From NCBI GenBank assembly GCA_036557885.1, contig DATBGS010000043.1, forward strand, positions 1 to 64,000: a stretch of 64,000 bases of DNA. The letters are read 5' to 3'. The translations under genes were made by a program, and so were the position numbers. Source of the DNA: DATBGS01 sp036557885. GTDB taxonomy: Bacteria > Chloroflexota > Ktedonobacteria > Ktedonobacterales > DATBGS01. Each line of letters starts with the position of its first letter. The first letter of the stretch is position 1. The notes beneath the pieces are model-generated. The model was not told where the DNA came from. It saw only the letters and a program-made list of their open reading frames with translations, and made no database searches. Below, one piece after another: positions 52,246 through 61,425 of this stretch.

Positions 52246-52977
52246 TCAGGTGGTCGCACGCTGGCGCATCTGCTCCAGATGAATGCGCCGGTCGGCCAGC
52301 GCCGCCAACTCAGGGTCATGCGTCACCATGATAAGCGATTGATTGCCGCTTTGCTGGAGTTCGCGCAAGACCTCCAGCACCTCTTTGCCTGTTGCTGGGT
52401 CCAGGTTCCCGGTTGGCTCATCGGCCAGCACCAGTCTGGGCCGGTTAATGAGCGCCCGCGCAATGGCGACACGCTGCTGCTCCCCGCCAGATAATCGAGT
52501 TGGAAGGTGATGCAGGCGATTTGCCAGACCCACTCGTTCCAGCAATTCTTCGGCCCGAAGCCGGAGATCAAAGCTGAGCTTGCGGCGATAGGGAAGCAGC
52601 GGAGCCATGACATTTTCTAGCGCTGTCAGGGTCGGGAGGAGATAAAACAACTGAAAGACAAAGCCGATCTGTTCCCGTCGGAAATCTGCTGCTGCCGGGC
52701 CGTTCAGACGATGAACAGGGATGTCGTCAAGCCGGATTTCGCCGTTGTCGGGGCGCTCCAGCGCGCCCAGCAATGAGAGCAAGGTTGTCTTCCCCGACCC
52801 CGATGGGCCGGTAACCGCCAGAAATTCTCCCCGTTTCAAGGAGAGATTGGTATCTTCCAGCACCTGTAACTTGCCTTGTGGGGTTGGGTAGCTTTTGCTG
52901 AGATGTTCAACCGTCAGCAGCGTGGTGGTGTGCTCCCCTGCCTGCGCGTTTTGTCGTGGGTCTTGCTCCTGGTCCAT
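52246..52977 (-). CDS. ABC transporter ATP-binding protein (LolD/MacB type)
   Basis: A 243-residue ATPase with Walker A GPSGSGKTT, signature RLSGGEQQRVAIARAL and Walker B LVLADEPTGNLDP. This type works with FtsX-like permeases that do not translocate across the membrane in the usual way. The matching permease is the first gene of the same operon (54400-57147), with a sigma/anti-sigma pair between. Confidence 0.93.
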   Translation of the reverse strand: MDQEQDPRQNAQAGEHTTTLLTVEHLSKSYPTPQGKLQVLEDTNLSLKRGEFLAVTGPSGSGKTTLLSLLGALERPDNGEIRLDDIPVHRLNGPAAADFRREQIGFVFQLFYLLPTLTALENVMAPLLPYRRKLSFDLRLRAEELLERVGLANRLHHLPTRLSGGEQQRVAIARALINRPRLVLADEPTGNLDPATGKEVLEVLRELQQSGNQSLIMVTHDPELAALADRRIHLEQMRQRATT

Positions 52978-53015
52978 CTGCTTGTTCCTCCTGTAGTGAG
53001 AGTGGCCGCTGTCTG

Positions 53016-53798
53016 TCAGAGGATGACATCCCAGCTTTGGATCGGTTCAAAAAGGAGTGCCAATGCTGTTAGGCGTTCAACAGAAAGCTTGCTGGTAAGC
53101 TGGCAAAGCATGCCGGACTGTACCCATTGCAGGGCGCGGGTGCCCGCTGCATCCTGAAAGATCTGCCCTGGCTGTGTCCCAATCTGTACCGGCTGCGCAG
53201 AGGCCGAAGGGAAAAGCAGATCAGACGGCTGCTCATACACCAGGACATCCTGCCCGGAGATGCGATAATCGGCTACGAATGCGCTGAGCAGGTTGGGGTC
53301 CGAGGGGCTGGTAATGACGCCGTAGGCCGAGGCATGTGTATCTGCTGGCAGGGTTGCAGGCAGCAAAGGATAAGGGTGGATTCCCGCGTGGGGCCGCGAC
53401 AAGCCAGTCACTGAGAGGCCATTGATCTGTGTGAGCGAGGTGGAGTCGCGCAGGGCAGTGGTGGCTGCCTGGCGCAAGCCCCCCAGTCCTGCAAGACCAA
53501 GCACGCCAATAGAGAGGGCTACCAGCAGAAATGTTGCCAGCAGCAGGAGCAGGCGCGGGCGTGGGAGCCGCTGGCGCGGTGGTAGGGGTGTGGGCCTGCC
53601 CTGGAACCGCCTCAGCAGGCGCAAGCGATGCTGCTGGGCAGTCTCATCGAGCGTTCTTAAGGGCGCAAGCGCGCCACCCAACTGAGCGGCAAGCTCCAGC
53701 ACTTCATCTTGCTCGCCTTCTGGCGCGTTCTCTCCGGCGAGCGCGCGTTCTAATCTGTCGAGCCATTCCCCAGAGGGTGGCTCCTCTTCAGGGTTCAT
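53016..53798 (-). CDS. Single-pass membrane protein, putative anti-sigma factor
   Basis: A 260-residue protein: acidic N-terminal ~55 residues, basic segment with Pro, transmembrane helix at about 83-105, then an outside domain of ~150 residues. No HxxxCxxC motif. Its start overlaps the ECF sigma gene by 11 bases with GGAGGG upstream, the standard sigma/anti-sigma arrangement. The outer domain has no family that I recognise. Confidence 0.7.
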   Translation of the reverse strand: MNPEEEPPSGEWLDRLERALAGENAPEGEQDEVLELAAQLGGALAPLRTLDETAQQHRLRLLRRFQGRPTPLPPRQRLPRPRLLLLLATFLLVALSIGVLGLAGLGGLRQAATTALRDSTSLTQINGLSVTGLSRPHAGIHPYPLLPATLPADTHASAYGVITSPSDPNLLSAFVADYRISGQDVLVYEQPSDLLFPSASAQPVQIGTQPGQIFQDAAGTRALQWVQSGMLCQLTSKLSVERLTALALLFEPIQSWDVIL

Positions 53799-54315
53799 CT
53801 TGCCCTCCTGCTGCGTCAAGGGCTGCGCGCAGCCGCCGCAATGTCCGGTATAGCAGCGAACCGACGGTTCCTTCTGGCACCTGGAGCACGCTGGCAATCT
53901 CCCGATTGGTGAGCCGCGCCACAAACTTTAAGCCGATGATTTCGCGCTCTCGCTCGGAGAGGCGCTGAAGCTGGGCGAGCAGCAGGCGCTGGTCCTCGTG
54001 CGCCAGGGTATGCTCTTCCAGGCTCGCGGCGCGCGGGTGCTCGATGGACAGCAAGCGCTCCAGCGAAACGGTGGGCCGGGTACGCCGGAAATAATCGGCG
54101 GCGCAGTTCTGCGCGATGCGAAAGAGCCAGGGGCCAGCCGCTTCCGGGGTGCGGACATCGGCAAAGTGCTTCCAGGCTTTTTCAAAGACCAGCCCTGTGA
54201 GGTCTTCGGCCACTTCCTGGTTGCCAACCAGAAAGCGCAGCAGCCCCAGGATGCCCGGATAGAAGCGCTGGTACAGCACCTCAAAATGGCTCATCTGTTT
54301 GTCTTCCAGCGTCAT
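53788..54315 (-). CDS. ECF-type RNA polymerase sigma factor inside an ABC transporter operon
   Basis: A 175-residue sigma factor with sigma2 (YQRFYPGILGLLRFLVGNQEVAEDLTGLVFEKAW, residues split as helices) and sigma4 (LSEREREIIGLKFVARLTNREIASVLQ, then EGTVGSLLYRTLRRLR). The ATG at 54315 with AGGTGAG is chosen; a GTG at 54375 with GGAGG is possible. It lies 84 bases after the permease and overlaps the anti-sigma candidate. Confidence 0.9.
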   Translation of the reverse strand: MTLEDKQMSHFEVLYQRFYPGILGLLRFLVGNQEVAEDLTGLVFEKAWKHFADVRTPEAAGPWLFRIAQNCAADYFRRTRPTVSLERLLSIEHPRAASLEEHTLAHEDQRLLLAQLQRLSEREREIIGLKFVARLTNREIASVLQVPEGTVGSLLYRTLRRLRAALDAAGGQDEP

Positions 54316-54399
54316 GCCTTGCTCACCTTGTGTCACTCGCAACCACCAGGTGGCCGAAATGGGAAGATCACTCACCTCTTGCTGCTGCCTCCTGATCAG

Positions 54400-57147
54400 T
54401 TATTCGCCGCGCAGCACATCGGCCACCGACAACCGATTGATCGCCCGCAGCGCGGGAATGGTTGCCAGTCCGGCCATCAGCACCAGCAGCAGCGCTGTCA
54501 AGGGCGCAATCAGCGCGCCTGGTAGTCCAGCGGGGGCGATATGAAACGCTCCCAGCAGCCCCAGCGCCGCGCCTACCCCCGGAAGCACGCCTAGCATGCC
54601 CAGCACAACGGCCTCCTGTACAAACTGGCGCTGCACCGCTTGCGGGCGCCAGCCTACAGCCAGCAGCAGGCCAATCTCCGATTGACGCTCTCGTACCTGG
54701 AGCAGTAGCAAATCGGCCACGCTCAAAAACGTGAGCAGCAAGGCAAAGACACACCCGGCAATCTGCGGGACTGCCGTCTGGAGCAGTACGAAGTTGCCGA
54801 GCAGCGTCCCTAGCAGCGTCTGGCGCAGGGCCAGAATACTGCTCAAAATGAGCATCAGCAAGACCGCCGAGAGAAACAGGCTCAGCGCGCTGATGAACGT
54901 ACGCGCACGGGAGCGGGCCAGGTTTTGCAGCGCCAGCATGCCGATAGGCGAGAGCCGCCCGCGAAGCCACCCGCCCAGCCGCCGCGCCTTTGACGCGGAG
55001 GGTGCCGGGCCGCCGCGCAGGATTTCTGCGGGGCTGATGCGCCAGAACTGCCAGAGCGGATAGAGCGAGCTAAGCAGCGCCAGCACCAGCATAGCAGGCA
55101 GTGTCCAGAGCACAATCAGCCAGATCGGGATGGCAGAGAGCGCGCTAATGATGATCAGCGCCAGGCCCACGCCAGCCACACCGCCACCCAGCGCAAAGAG
55201 CAGCGTCTGCATCAGGAAAAGCCGCGCATGCTGCCAGGGCGGCCAGCCCAACGCGCTCAAGATGGCGCAGTCTCGGCGCTGGGAAGCCGCCAGGGTACTG
55301 AATGAGACGAGCAGATACCCCAGACAGACGGCCAACATGGAGCCAATCAAGATGAGCCGGAAGGCGCCCAAATGCGCCAGGTAGACAACTGAAACGCCGA
55401 TAGAAATCCAGCGCTCCTCCACCCAGCCAATGGGGTCAATCGCTTGATTCTCGCCAAAGGCGCCCTGCTTTGCCCCAGGCACATAGATGAGTGTGGGGCG
55501 CGGAGAAGAACCCAAGGTAATCACCACCGTCAGCCCGGTCTGCTGGTGAATCAGCCCGGCGACCTGCTGAATCTTTTTCCAACTGTCGTCATTGGCGCGG
55601 TCCACGCCCGCCACGCGCACCCGGATGGCGTTGATGGGCGTATTGCCCACCAGTTGCTGAGCGGCAGCCAGGGTGGTCAGCGCCAGGGGCGGCTGCAAGA
55701 GAAAGCCTGCTTTATTGGTCGTGGGTAGGAGCATGGTGGGTGTGATAGGATAGCCCTGGGCATCGTAGCGCAGCATGACGGGCGGCGCGGTGTAGGTGTT
55801 TTCGGGCAGCCAGTTGAGCGGGTTATCGAACTGCGAGGCGATGCTCTGGTCGCTGAATTGCCCAACTTGATCATAGGTGTAGACCACATCTACATAGGAC
55901 TTCTTGAGCAATTTCAACGGCGTGAGCGGGCGGAAGGTAACTTCTGGCCCCTCGGCCCCGTTAGCTACGAGTTGATAGGCTGGGCTGCCATCTGGTCCGG
56001 TAGCCTGCTGATAGTTCAGGCCAGCAGGCGTGGTAGCATCATAGAAATTGATCAATGTCACCTTGAGGGTGTAGGGGTCGGGAGGGGGCTGCGGCTTCCA
56101 GGTCTGACCATCCCAGGCCAGGTCAGTGTTCGCAAAGTTTTGCGGGTCGTCCTGCACCAGAGGCACTGAGCCGTTAAAGATATTCTGGTAGCCTGGAAGC
56201 TGCTGTTCGAATGTAGTATTGCTTAATTGTTGCAACTGATCGGCTGGCAAGTTGCCAAGAGCAAGCTGGGAAAACTGAGTGGTCAGGCTCACCTGCCCGG
56301 AGAGGTTCTGGTGTATGACCATCGGCACTGCTACGGGAGGAATTTCTTTGCAGGACGGAGGGTTTGTTTGTACCTCTTGATCGCAAAAGTGAAAACCGCC
56401 CACTTTTGCCGGGTCTTCGTCGTGGATAGCATCCTGATTGGTCAGCGCGCGGCCAGCGGTGATACTCTGGTCCAGGTGCACCAGTTGATTTTCAGCTTCA
56501 GGGTCCACTGCCGCCAGCAAAAAGCTCCCTAAATCGGGGCTAACAAACCGCATGGTGGGATGCAAGCCTTGTATTGCTCCTGGTGGGCATTCTCCATCTT
56601 GGTAAGCTTGTGTCTGAACTTCAGGGTGCTGAATTACATAAGAAAGATCGTAACGGTTATACCCAACGCCACATGGAAAGATGTAGTAGATGTCTCTTTC
56701 CTGGAATTCGGTCAGGTGCTTCTCTCCGTTAAACGCGGTCAGGTTCCAATCGAGCCGATAGAAACCAGGAGCAAAATCCCGATCTGGAAAGGTGATGCGC
56801 TGCGGGGGCAGCGAGACATAGCCAATGTAGGCGATGGGGGCGGCCACCTGTACCCCGGCAATCTGCTTGATCTGGGCATATTCCTCCATGCTGATGCCGC
56901 CGCTGTAGCCCTCCAGAAAATCTGGCGGCACATCCTGCCCCGGCGGAATGTGCATGTTGGCGGGCAGCACCACGAGATCATAGGTGGGACGCCAACTCTG
57001 GCTGATGATCTGGTTGGCCTGCACGGTGGTGGTTTGCGTGGTAGCCGTCAGAAGAATCAACGCGCAGGCCGCCACCAGAAAGCCGCCGCTCATCATGGCG
57101 CTTTTCCCAGGCTGTCGCCTCAACACTAACAGCAGATATGCCCACAT
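54400..57147 (-). CDS. FtsX/MacB-like ABC permease with very large extracellular domain
   Basis: A 915-residue membrane protein. One transmembrane helix at about 15-40 is followed by an outer domain of roughly 540 residues, then membrane helices of a first FtsX-type unit (VVYLAHLGAFRLILIGSMLA, ASQRRDCAILSALGW) and a second near the C-terminus (LLLQVRERQSEIGLLLAVGW). Such permeases transmit force to or export lipoproteins, peptides or antibiotics. AGGAAGG precedes the ATG. Confidence 0.88.
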   Translation of the reverse strand: MWAYLLLVLRRQPGKSAMMSGGFLVAACALILLTATTQTTTVQANQIISQSWRPTYDLVVLPANMHIPPGQDVPPDFLEGYSGGISMEEYAQIKQIAGVQVAAPIAYIGYVSLPPQRITFPDRDFAPGFYRLDWNLTAFNGEKHLTEFQERDIYYIFPCGVGYNRYDLSYVIQHPEVQTQAYQDGECPPGAIQGLHPTMRFVSPDLGSFLLAAVDPEAENQLVHLDQSITAGRALTNQDAIHDEDPAKVGGFHFCDQEVQTNPPSCKEIPPVAVPMVIHQNLSGQVSLTTQFSQLALGNLPADQLQQLSNTTFEQQLPGYQNIFNGSVPLVQDDPQNFANTDLAWDGQTWKPQPPPDPYTLKVTLINFYDATTPAGLNYQQATGPDGSPAYQLVANGAEGPEVTFRPLTPLKLLKKSYVDVVYTYDQVGQFSDQSIASQFDNPLNWLPENTYTAPPVMLRYDAQGYPITPTMLLPTTNKAGFLLQPPLALTTLAAAQQLVGNTPINAIRVRVAGVDRANDDSWKKIQQVAGLIHQQTGLTVVITLGSSPRPTLIYVPGAKQGAFGENQAIDPIGWVEERWISIGVSVVYLAHLGAFRLILIGSMLAVCLGYLLVSFSTLAASQRRDCAILSALGWPPWQHARLFLMQTLLFALGGGVAGVGLALIIISALSAIPIWLIVLWTLPAMLVLALLSSLYPLWQFWRISPAEILRGGPAPSASKARRLGGWLRGRLSPIGMLALQNLARSRARTFISALSLFLSAVLLMLILSSILALRQTLLGTLLGNFVLLQTAVPQIAGCVFALLLTFLSVADLLLLQVRERQSEIGLLLAVGWRPQAVQRQFVQEAVVLGMLGVLPGVGAALGLLGAFHIAPAGLPGALIAPLTALLLVLMAGLATIPALRAINRLSVADVLRGE

Positions 57148-57451
57148 CTTGCCTTCCTCTTTCCGCGAGCGCATACGTCCGAAGGGGTGCCTCTTCCATC
57201 AGAATCTCAACGCAGGCGACTTCCCTCCGTCTCGAAAGAAAAGACGCAACAGACGAGAAAAGTATTGCAATGCTGAGGATGGGCGTAACGAAGTAGTAAG
57301 GTGCTCCCGTTGTCAAGACTACAATCTGATTCATCTGCGAGAAGGGTGAGTGGCAAAAAGTGTTCTGTCAGATTTTCGCTCTATGAGGCTCCTAATGGAT
57401 AGAAGCTTCTCAAATGAGCGACGTTGCTCGTTGTTGCGGTAAGAGGGAGCT
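57148..57451. promoter_or_regulatory. Divergent region between the FtsX-like permease and a sigma-factor gene
   Basis: This 304-base gap holds the start regions of two divergent operons. On the minus strand a TTGACA (57316-57311) is a candidate -35 for the permease operon, but no good -10 stands at 17 bases. I see no gene here. Confidence 0.4.
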
Positions 57452-58105
57452 ATGTCTACATCTCATCGGGAGTCCACGCTGGCTTCCACTGGCGCATCGG
57501 CCTTAAAACCAGGGCTGATCTGCAAGGAGGGACTGCCGTTGTCTCCAGCGGATTTCACCGCTTTGGTGCAACAGTACCAGGGAAGTCTCATCGGCTTTCT
57601 ACGCGGGCTGGTTGATCATGCCGAGCAGGCACGCGACCTGGCACAAGAGGTGTTTCAAGAGGCCTGGCGCGTGGCACTCCGCGAGGAAACGCCGTTCGTC
57701 ACAGGTATCCCCCAGGAAGTGATGCGGGGCTGGCTCTTTCAGGCCGCCTATTATCGCGCGATCTCAGCGCTGCGCCGACGTCAGCGCATCCGCTGGGAGT
57801 CGCTGGAGGAGCAGAACGAGCGAACACCAGAACTCTTTTCAGTCACCGTCACTTTTGAAGATGACGTTGCAGAGCGCGAGGCGCTCTGCGCAGCGCTCGC
57901 ACATCTTGCGCCTCAAGATGTTGCCTGCCTCCTGCTCAGAATAGTGCAGGGCTTCAGCGCCGCTGAAACGGCAGCCATTGTTGGCGCGTCGCCTCAGAGC
58001 ATTGATCAACGGCTGGCGCGCGCCAAGAAACGCTTACGCAGCGTCTATCTCTCTAAAGCACCTGCGCCAACAAACACGCTGTCCAAGAAGGAGCGACGAT
58101 CATGA
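57452..58105 (+). CDS. ECF-type RNA polymerase sigma factor
   Basis: A 217-residue sigma factor. sigma2 runs from about FTALVQQYQGSLIGFLRGLV through RDLAQEVFQEAW; sigma4 has LAPQDVACLLLRIVQGFSAAETA and SPQSIDQRLARAKKRLR. A 30-residue extension precedes sigma2. AGAGGGAG lies before the ATG. Stop overlaps the next gene by 4 bases, coupling it to a zinc-finger membrane protein. Confidence 0.9.
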   Translation: MSTSHRESTLASTGASALKPGLICKEGLPLSPADFTALVQQYQGSLIGFLRGLVDHAEQARDLAQEVFQEAWRVALREETPFVTGIPQEVMRGWLFQAAYYRAISALRRRQRIRWESLEEQNERTPELFSVTVTFEDDVAEREALCAALAHLAPQDVACLLLRIVQGFSAAETAAIVGASPQSIDQRLARAKKRLRSVYLSKAPAPTNTLSKKERRS

Positions 58106-59760
58106 CCGATACCGATCAGCATGCTACACCACGCTCAGGGCCAGATTGTGGCTCCTTCTCCAATCTTTTGCCGCTGCTTGGCGCGGGCACCCTGGAGGCG
58201 CGGGAAGAAGACCGCCTGCGCCTGCATCTCGCAACCTGTGCCTATTGCCAACTCCAGCAGGCCACCTACAACCGAATGGATCTCGCCATGCGCCGCTATT
58301 TTGGCGCATCGGCGCCACTTCTCTTTTCACCGGAGGACGTTATGTCTCTGACCGATCAGGAACCAATGGCGGAGCCGCCGCTGCGTGCTCCCTCTGCCCC
58401 GTTCCGTTCTCCCATGCAGCGTTCGCGCCGCGTCTTCACCTGGGTGGCAGCCGTTGCTGCTGTGATGGTGATCGCGCTGCTGACCACTGCGCTGTTCATC
58501 AGCCACCGCCCTTCCAAACCTCAGACGGCGAACCCTCCCTCAGCGACGACTGGGCAGTCGTCAACGCTTACTGTATATGGCAGTTCCGATTTTAGTGACG
58601 ATGCTAATAACCCTCCCTCGGCAGATTCCACGCTCTTTGCGCTCGATGCGGCCACCGGCAAGGTGCGCTGGACCAATACAAGCAAAACGACGGAGAGAAT
58701 GCTGCCGGTGGTGGCAGATGGCGTGTTCTATATCGGCGCGTCCGATGGCACCGTCTCTGCTTATCAAGCCAGCGATGGCAAGCTGCTGTGGAGCCAGAAG
58801 TTACTGGATAATTCGTTTGTTGATCAGGTTGCCGACGGAGTGGTCATTGCCCATTCTTTTAATAAGAATGATAAACCCGAGGGCGCAGGCGGCCCCCCGG
58901 CCACGATCTTCGCATTAGACGCCAGCACCGGCCACGAACTCTGGCGTTTCACCAAGGGTGTCATTCCACAAGCGTTCATTGATGGCACCGTCTATGCCGC
59001 CAAGGAGGGCAATCTCTCAATCCAGCAGGGGGTGCTCTACGCGATCAATGCCAGGGATGGCTCCGAGCGCTGGGAGTTTCAGTCACAGGGCAGCCCGATG
59101 GTTGACCAGGTAGTCGGCGGCCAGGTGTTTGTGCTGGCGCAGTGGGTTGTCGGTAATGATGGGTCGGATGAACGGGCACTGTTCTATGCAGTGGATGCTG
59201 CCACTGGTCAGCAACACTGGGTCTATCCCAAGAATCCCACCACATCCCTGAATACGGTGGGGATGGAGAACGGCCTGATCTTTCTGGAGTCCAATTTAGG
59301 TGCGGTGAAGAGCAGTACCGGGGTGAATGAACTCGACGCGGTGAGCACCAGCGATGGGTCGCTCAGTTGGAAGCTGCCATTGAAGGAACCCTATGATGGG
59401 GCTACAGACGACAATGGGGTGATCTACGTGGTGATGAATCATACCATCTCCGCGTACCAGGCCAGCGATGGGCAGCTTCTCTCCAGCACTCCTGTCAGAG
59501 ACGGGGCCTACTTTGCGGCGGCTGTAAACGGCGTCTACTACCTGTACCTGAATACTGGGATGATCGCCGTAGATGCCAAGTCTGGCAACGAGCTGTGGTA
59601 CAACGCTTCAACGAGCGCAGGTATCCCGCCAATCGTCGTGAATGGGCTGATCTATACTGCTACCGAACACGCAGTTGTTGCTCTGGACGCCAGCACTGGC
59701 AAGGTACGCTGGACGTATAATCTTGGACATGGCACTGCGTATCGCTTGACCATCCAATAG
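58102..59760 (+). CDS. Zinc-finger anti-sigma factor fused to an extracellular PQQ-type propeller
   Basis: A 552-residue protein. The N-terminal cytoplasmic part has HLATCAYC (His42, Cys46, Cys49), the ZAS zinc motif of anti-sigma factors. A transmembrane helix lies at 111-134. Outside are repeats such as LFALDAATGKVRWT, VSAYQASDGKLLWS, IFALDASTGHELWR and VVALDASTGKVRWT, typical of a PQQ-like beta-propeller. The propeller probably senses an outside signal; enzyme activity is not implied. Confidence 0.9.
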   Translation: MTDTDQHATPRSGPDCGSFSNLLPLLGAGTLEAREEDRLRLHLATCAYCQLQQATYNRMDLAMRRYFGASAPLLFSPEDVMSLTDQEPMAEPPLRAPSAPFRSPMQRSRRVFTWVAAVAAVMVIALLTTALFISHRPSKPQTANPPSATTGQSSTLTVYGSSDFSDDANNPPSADSTLFALDAATGKVRWTNTSKTTERMLPVVADGVFYIGASDGTVSAYQASDGKLLWSQKLLDNSFVDQVADGVVIAHSFNKNDKPEGAGGPPATIFALDASTGHELWRFTKGVIPQAFIDGTVYAAKEGNLSIQQGVLYAINARDGSERWEFQSQGSPMVDQVVGGQVFVLAQWVVGNDGSDERALFYAVDAATGQQHWVYPKNPTTSLNTVGMENGLIFLESNLGAVKSSTGVNELDAVSTSDGSLSWKLPLKEPYDGATDDNGVIYVVMNHTISAYQASDGQLLSSTPVRDGAYFAAAVNGVYYLYLNTGMIAVDAKSGNELWYNASTSAGIPPIVVNGLIYTATEHAVVALDASTGKVRWTYNLGHGTAYRLTIQ

Positions 59761-59782
59761 CTCGCTTTTCTGCTGCGTTCTA

Positions 59783-59831
59783 GGAAAGAGCGAAGGGATA
59801 GTATGCTGAATACTGTCCCTTCGCTCTTTCC
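59783..59831 (+). terminator. Stem-loop terminator after the sigma/anti-sigma operon
   Basis: Positions 59783-59804 pair with 59810-59831 over 22 bases with one G-U pair and a 5-base loop. Only a weak T-rich tail lies at its 3' side, inside the stem end. Confidence 0.75.
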
Positions 59832-60043
59832 TTATGCTGGCAGCGAAACTTCACTGCTGGCCCAGCAGCAGTGAAGGCCCTTAGAGGAGCGTGGCGAAGC
59901 TCACCCTGTTGGGGCGTCATAGAACGAGGAGTGGTGGATGTATCTTTGTACGAGTTATAGATTAAAGCAAGTCATAGATAGATTTACGATAGTCATAAAA
60001 TGCAAATTATCGTATATGACAATTTGGGGAGTGGAACCTCTTT
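59832..60043. other. AT-rich junction at the 3' side of the retron
   Basis: Between about 59940 and 60030 base composition drops far below the surroundings. ACGATA (59986-59991) and TATCGT (60008-60013) are inverted, and GTCATA occurs at 59971 and 59992 with its complement TATGAC at 60015-60020. No gene is seen. It marks the end of the defence locus and could be a terminator, boundary or regulatory site. Confidence 0.45.
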
Positions 60044-61204
60044 CTAAGCGTTCTCTTGCTGCTGGTGAAGGCTTGCACGTAGCGCAGCCGCCTGAGAGGG
60101 GTTGGCTGCGTGCACAAAGGCGATCATTCCCAGCAGATAGGCGCGGTAGTTGCGATGCCCTTCACGATTTTGCGCGGCCAGTCCCTCATGCTGGGCATGA
60201 TGCAAGATCGCCCGCAGGCGTCGCCGCACCTGGCGAGGTACCGCCAGCGCCTCATTGACAACCAATCCGGTCACGATCTGCCGGGTGGCCGGACGAGCGA
60301 TGCGTGTTTTGGCCTGGTTCACCTGGAAATGTTCGTCGGTGATGATGCGCTCGGCAGCTAATCGGATGCGTGGGGCAACATCTGGGGAATTGCCGGAAAA
60401 AGTCAGATCGTCGGCGTAGCGGGTGTAGGTGAAGCCCTGTTTCTGGGCCAGCCCATTCAGCCTTCGGTCCAGGCGCCAGGCAACCAGATTTGCCAGCCCT
60501 GGGCTGGTGGGTGCGCCTTGCACCAGATAGCGGGGTCCGATGCTGATAAAGTAGCGCGTGTTGTCGCGCTCAAACGGCTCGCGGTCATACTCCGTGCAGA
60601 GCAGCGCCAGCGTCGCCGCCACCGAGAAGGGATAGCCTAGCGAGAGAAACAGCCCGCGCACACGCGGAAAGGTGATACTTGGGAAGAAGTCTTGCAGATC
60701 AAGCGTGAGCACAACCTGCTGGCCGACGTGGGGCCGCGCATTGGAGAGGATCGAGCGCCCACGTACAAAGCCGTGCGCTGAGGGCGCCATAGGCACCCTG
60801 GCAACGATGCCATCAAGAACCCGGCGTTGTAATGCTTTTAATTCACGTTTGGGCGCCAGGATGACACGCTGGCCGCCGCTGCGCTTGGGGATGACGTAGC
60901 GCACATAATGCCAGGTGGTGTCCGCTGGACGGTCATGCGTGAACCAGCGCAGGCGGGTCAGCGGAATGCCAAGCCAGTCAGCAAGCTCCTGTTCTGTGCG
61001 CAAGATGGGCAAATCGAAGCGTTGAAGTTTGGCGGCGTTCAGTGTAGCGCGGCGGTGCTGGGCGGAAATCCCCCAGGTTTCTTCACCAAACGTCACGCGA
61101 TCATTGGCCCGGCGGTTCTGCTTGCGTTGCTGGCGTGCCTGGCGTCGTGCTTCACGCGCGCTTCGCCAGCGTTCCATCGCCTCCAGGCGGATGCGTTCCC
61201 ACAT
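60044..61204 (-). CDS. Retron reverse transcriptase
   Basis: A 386-residue reverse transcriptase that should copy part of the adjacent RNA into branched multicopy single-stranded DNA. It shows the retron hallmarks: NARPH at 155-159 (NAxxH), LDLQDFFPSI at 168-177, QGAPTSP at 229-235, the catalytic YADD at 263-266, and VTG at 311-313 near the thumb. A basic N-terminal stretch (residues 11-33) is Arg-rich. AAAGAAAGAAG precedes the ATG. The msr/msd RNA lies just upstream on the same strand, as in known retrons. Confidence 0.95.
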   Translation of the reverse strand: MWERIRLEAMERWRSAREARRQARQQRKQNRRANDRVTFGEETWGISAQHRRATLNAAKLQRFDLPILRTEQELADWLGIPLTRLRWFTHDRPADTTWHYVRYVIPKRSGGQRVILAPKRELKALQRRVLDGIVARVPMAPSAHGFVRGRSILSNARPHVGQQVVLTLDLQDFFPSITFPRVRGLFLSLGYPFSVAATLALLCTEYDREPFERDNTRYFISIGPRYLVQGAPTSPGLANLVAWRLDRRLNGLAQKQGFTYTRYADDLTFSGNSPDVAPRIRLAAERIITDEHFQVNQAKTRIARPATRQIVTGLVVNEALAVPRQVRRRLRAILHHAQHEGLAAQNREGHRNYRAYLLGMIAFVHAANPSQAAALRASLHQQQENA

Positions 61205-61230
61205 GCTGGTGCTTCTTTCTTTGAGGGGGT

Positions 61231-61380
61231 GATCAGCAGAACAGCCCGGTTACTTCCAAGCGTTGGAGCGGCTCCCCACTTGTGCGAAGGTGGGGACCCG
61301 GCGAAGGGGTAATGGGATTAGTGATCCACCACGGCGTAACGCCGCAGCATAATGGCTAACCGGACTGTTCTTTCCTGATC
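61231..61380 (-). ncRNA. Retron msr-msd RNA
   Basis: Read on the minus strand, the first 24 bases (61380-61357, a1) are complementary to the last 22 (61252-61231, a2), with one bulge and small mismatches. Immediately after a1 comes TTAGC, with the likely branching G at 61356. The msr part has a CGGCG-TTA-CGCCG hairpin (61344-61332). The msd part has a stem 61300-61290 / 61279-61269 (10 of 11 pairs, 10-base loop) and a TCCAA-type hairpin at 61267-61255. The 150-base length is typical of retron RNAs. Confidence 0.85.
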
Positions 61381-61425
61381 TGCTTACACGTTCTTTTGTC
61401 CTCACGAAAAACGGAAATCCTGGCG

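Noticed and set aside
60044..61204. Group II intron maturase or diversity-generating RT
   Set aside because: No maturase or endonuclease domain, no intron ends, no template/variable repeats; NAxxH and VTG plus the adjacent structured RNA fit a retron.
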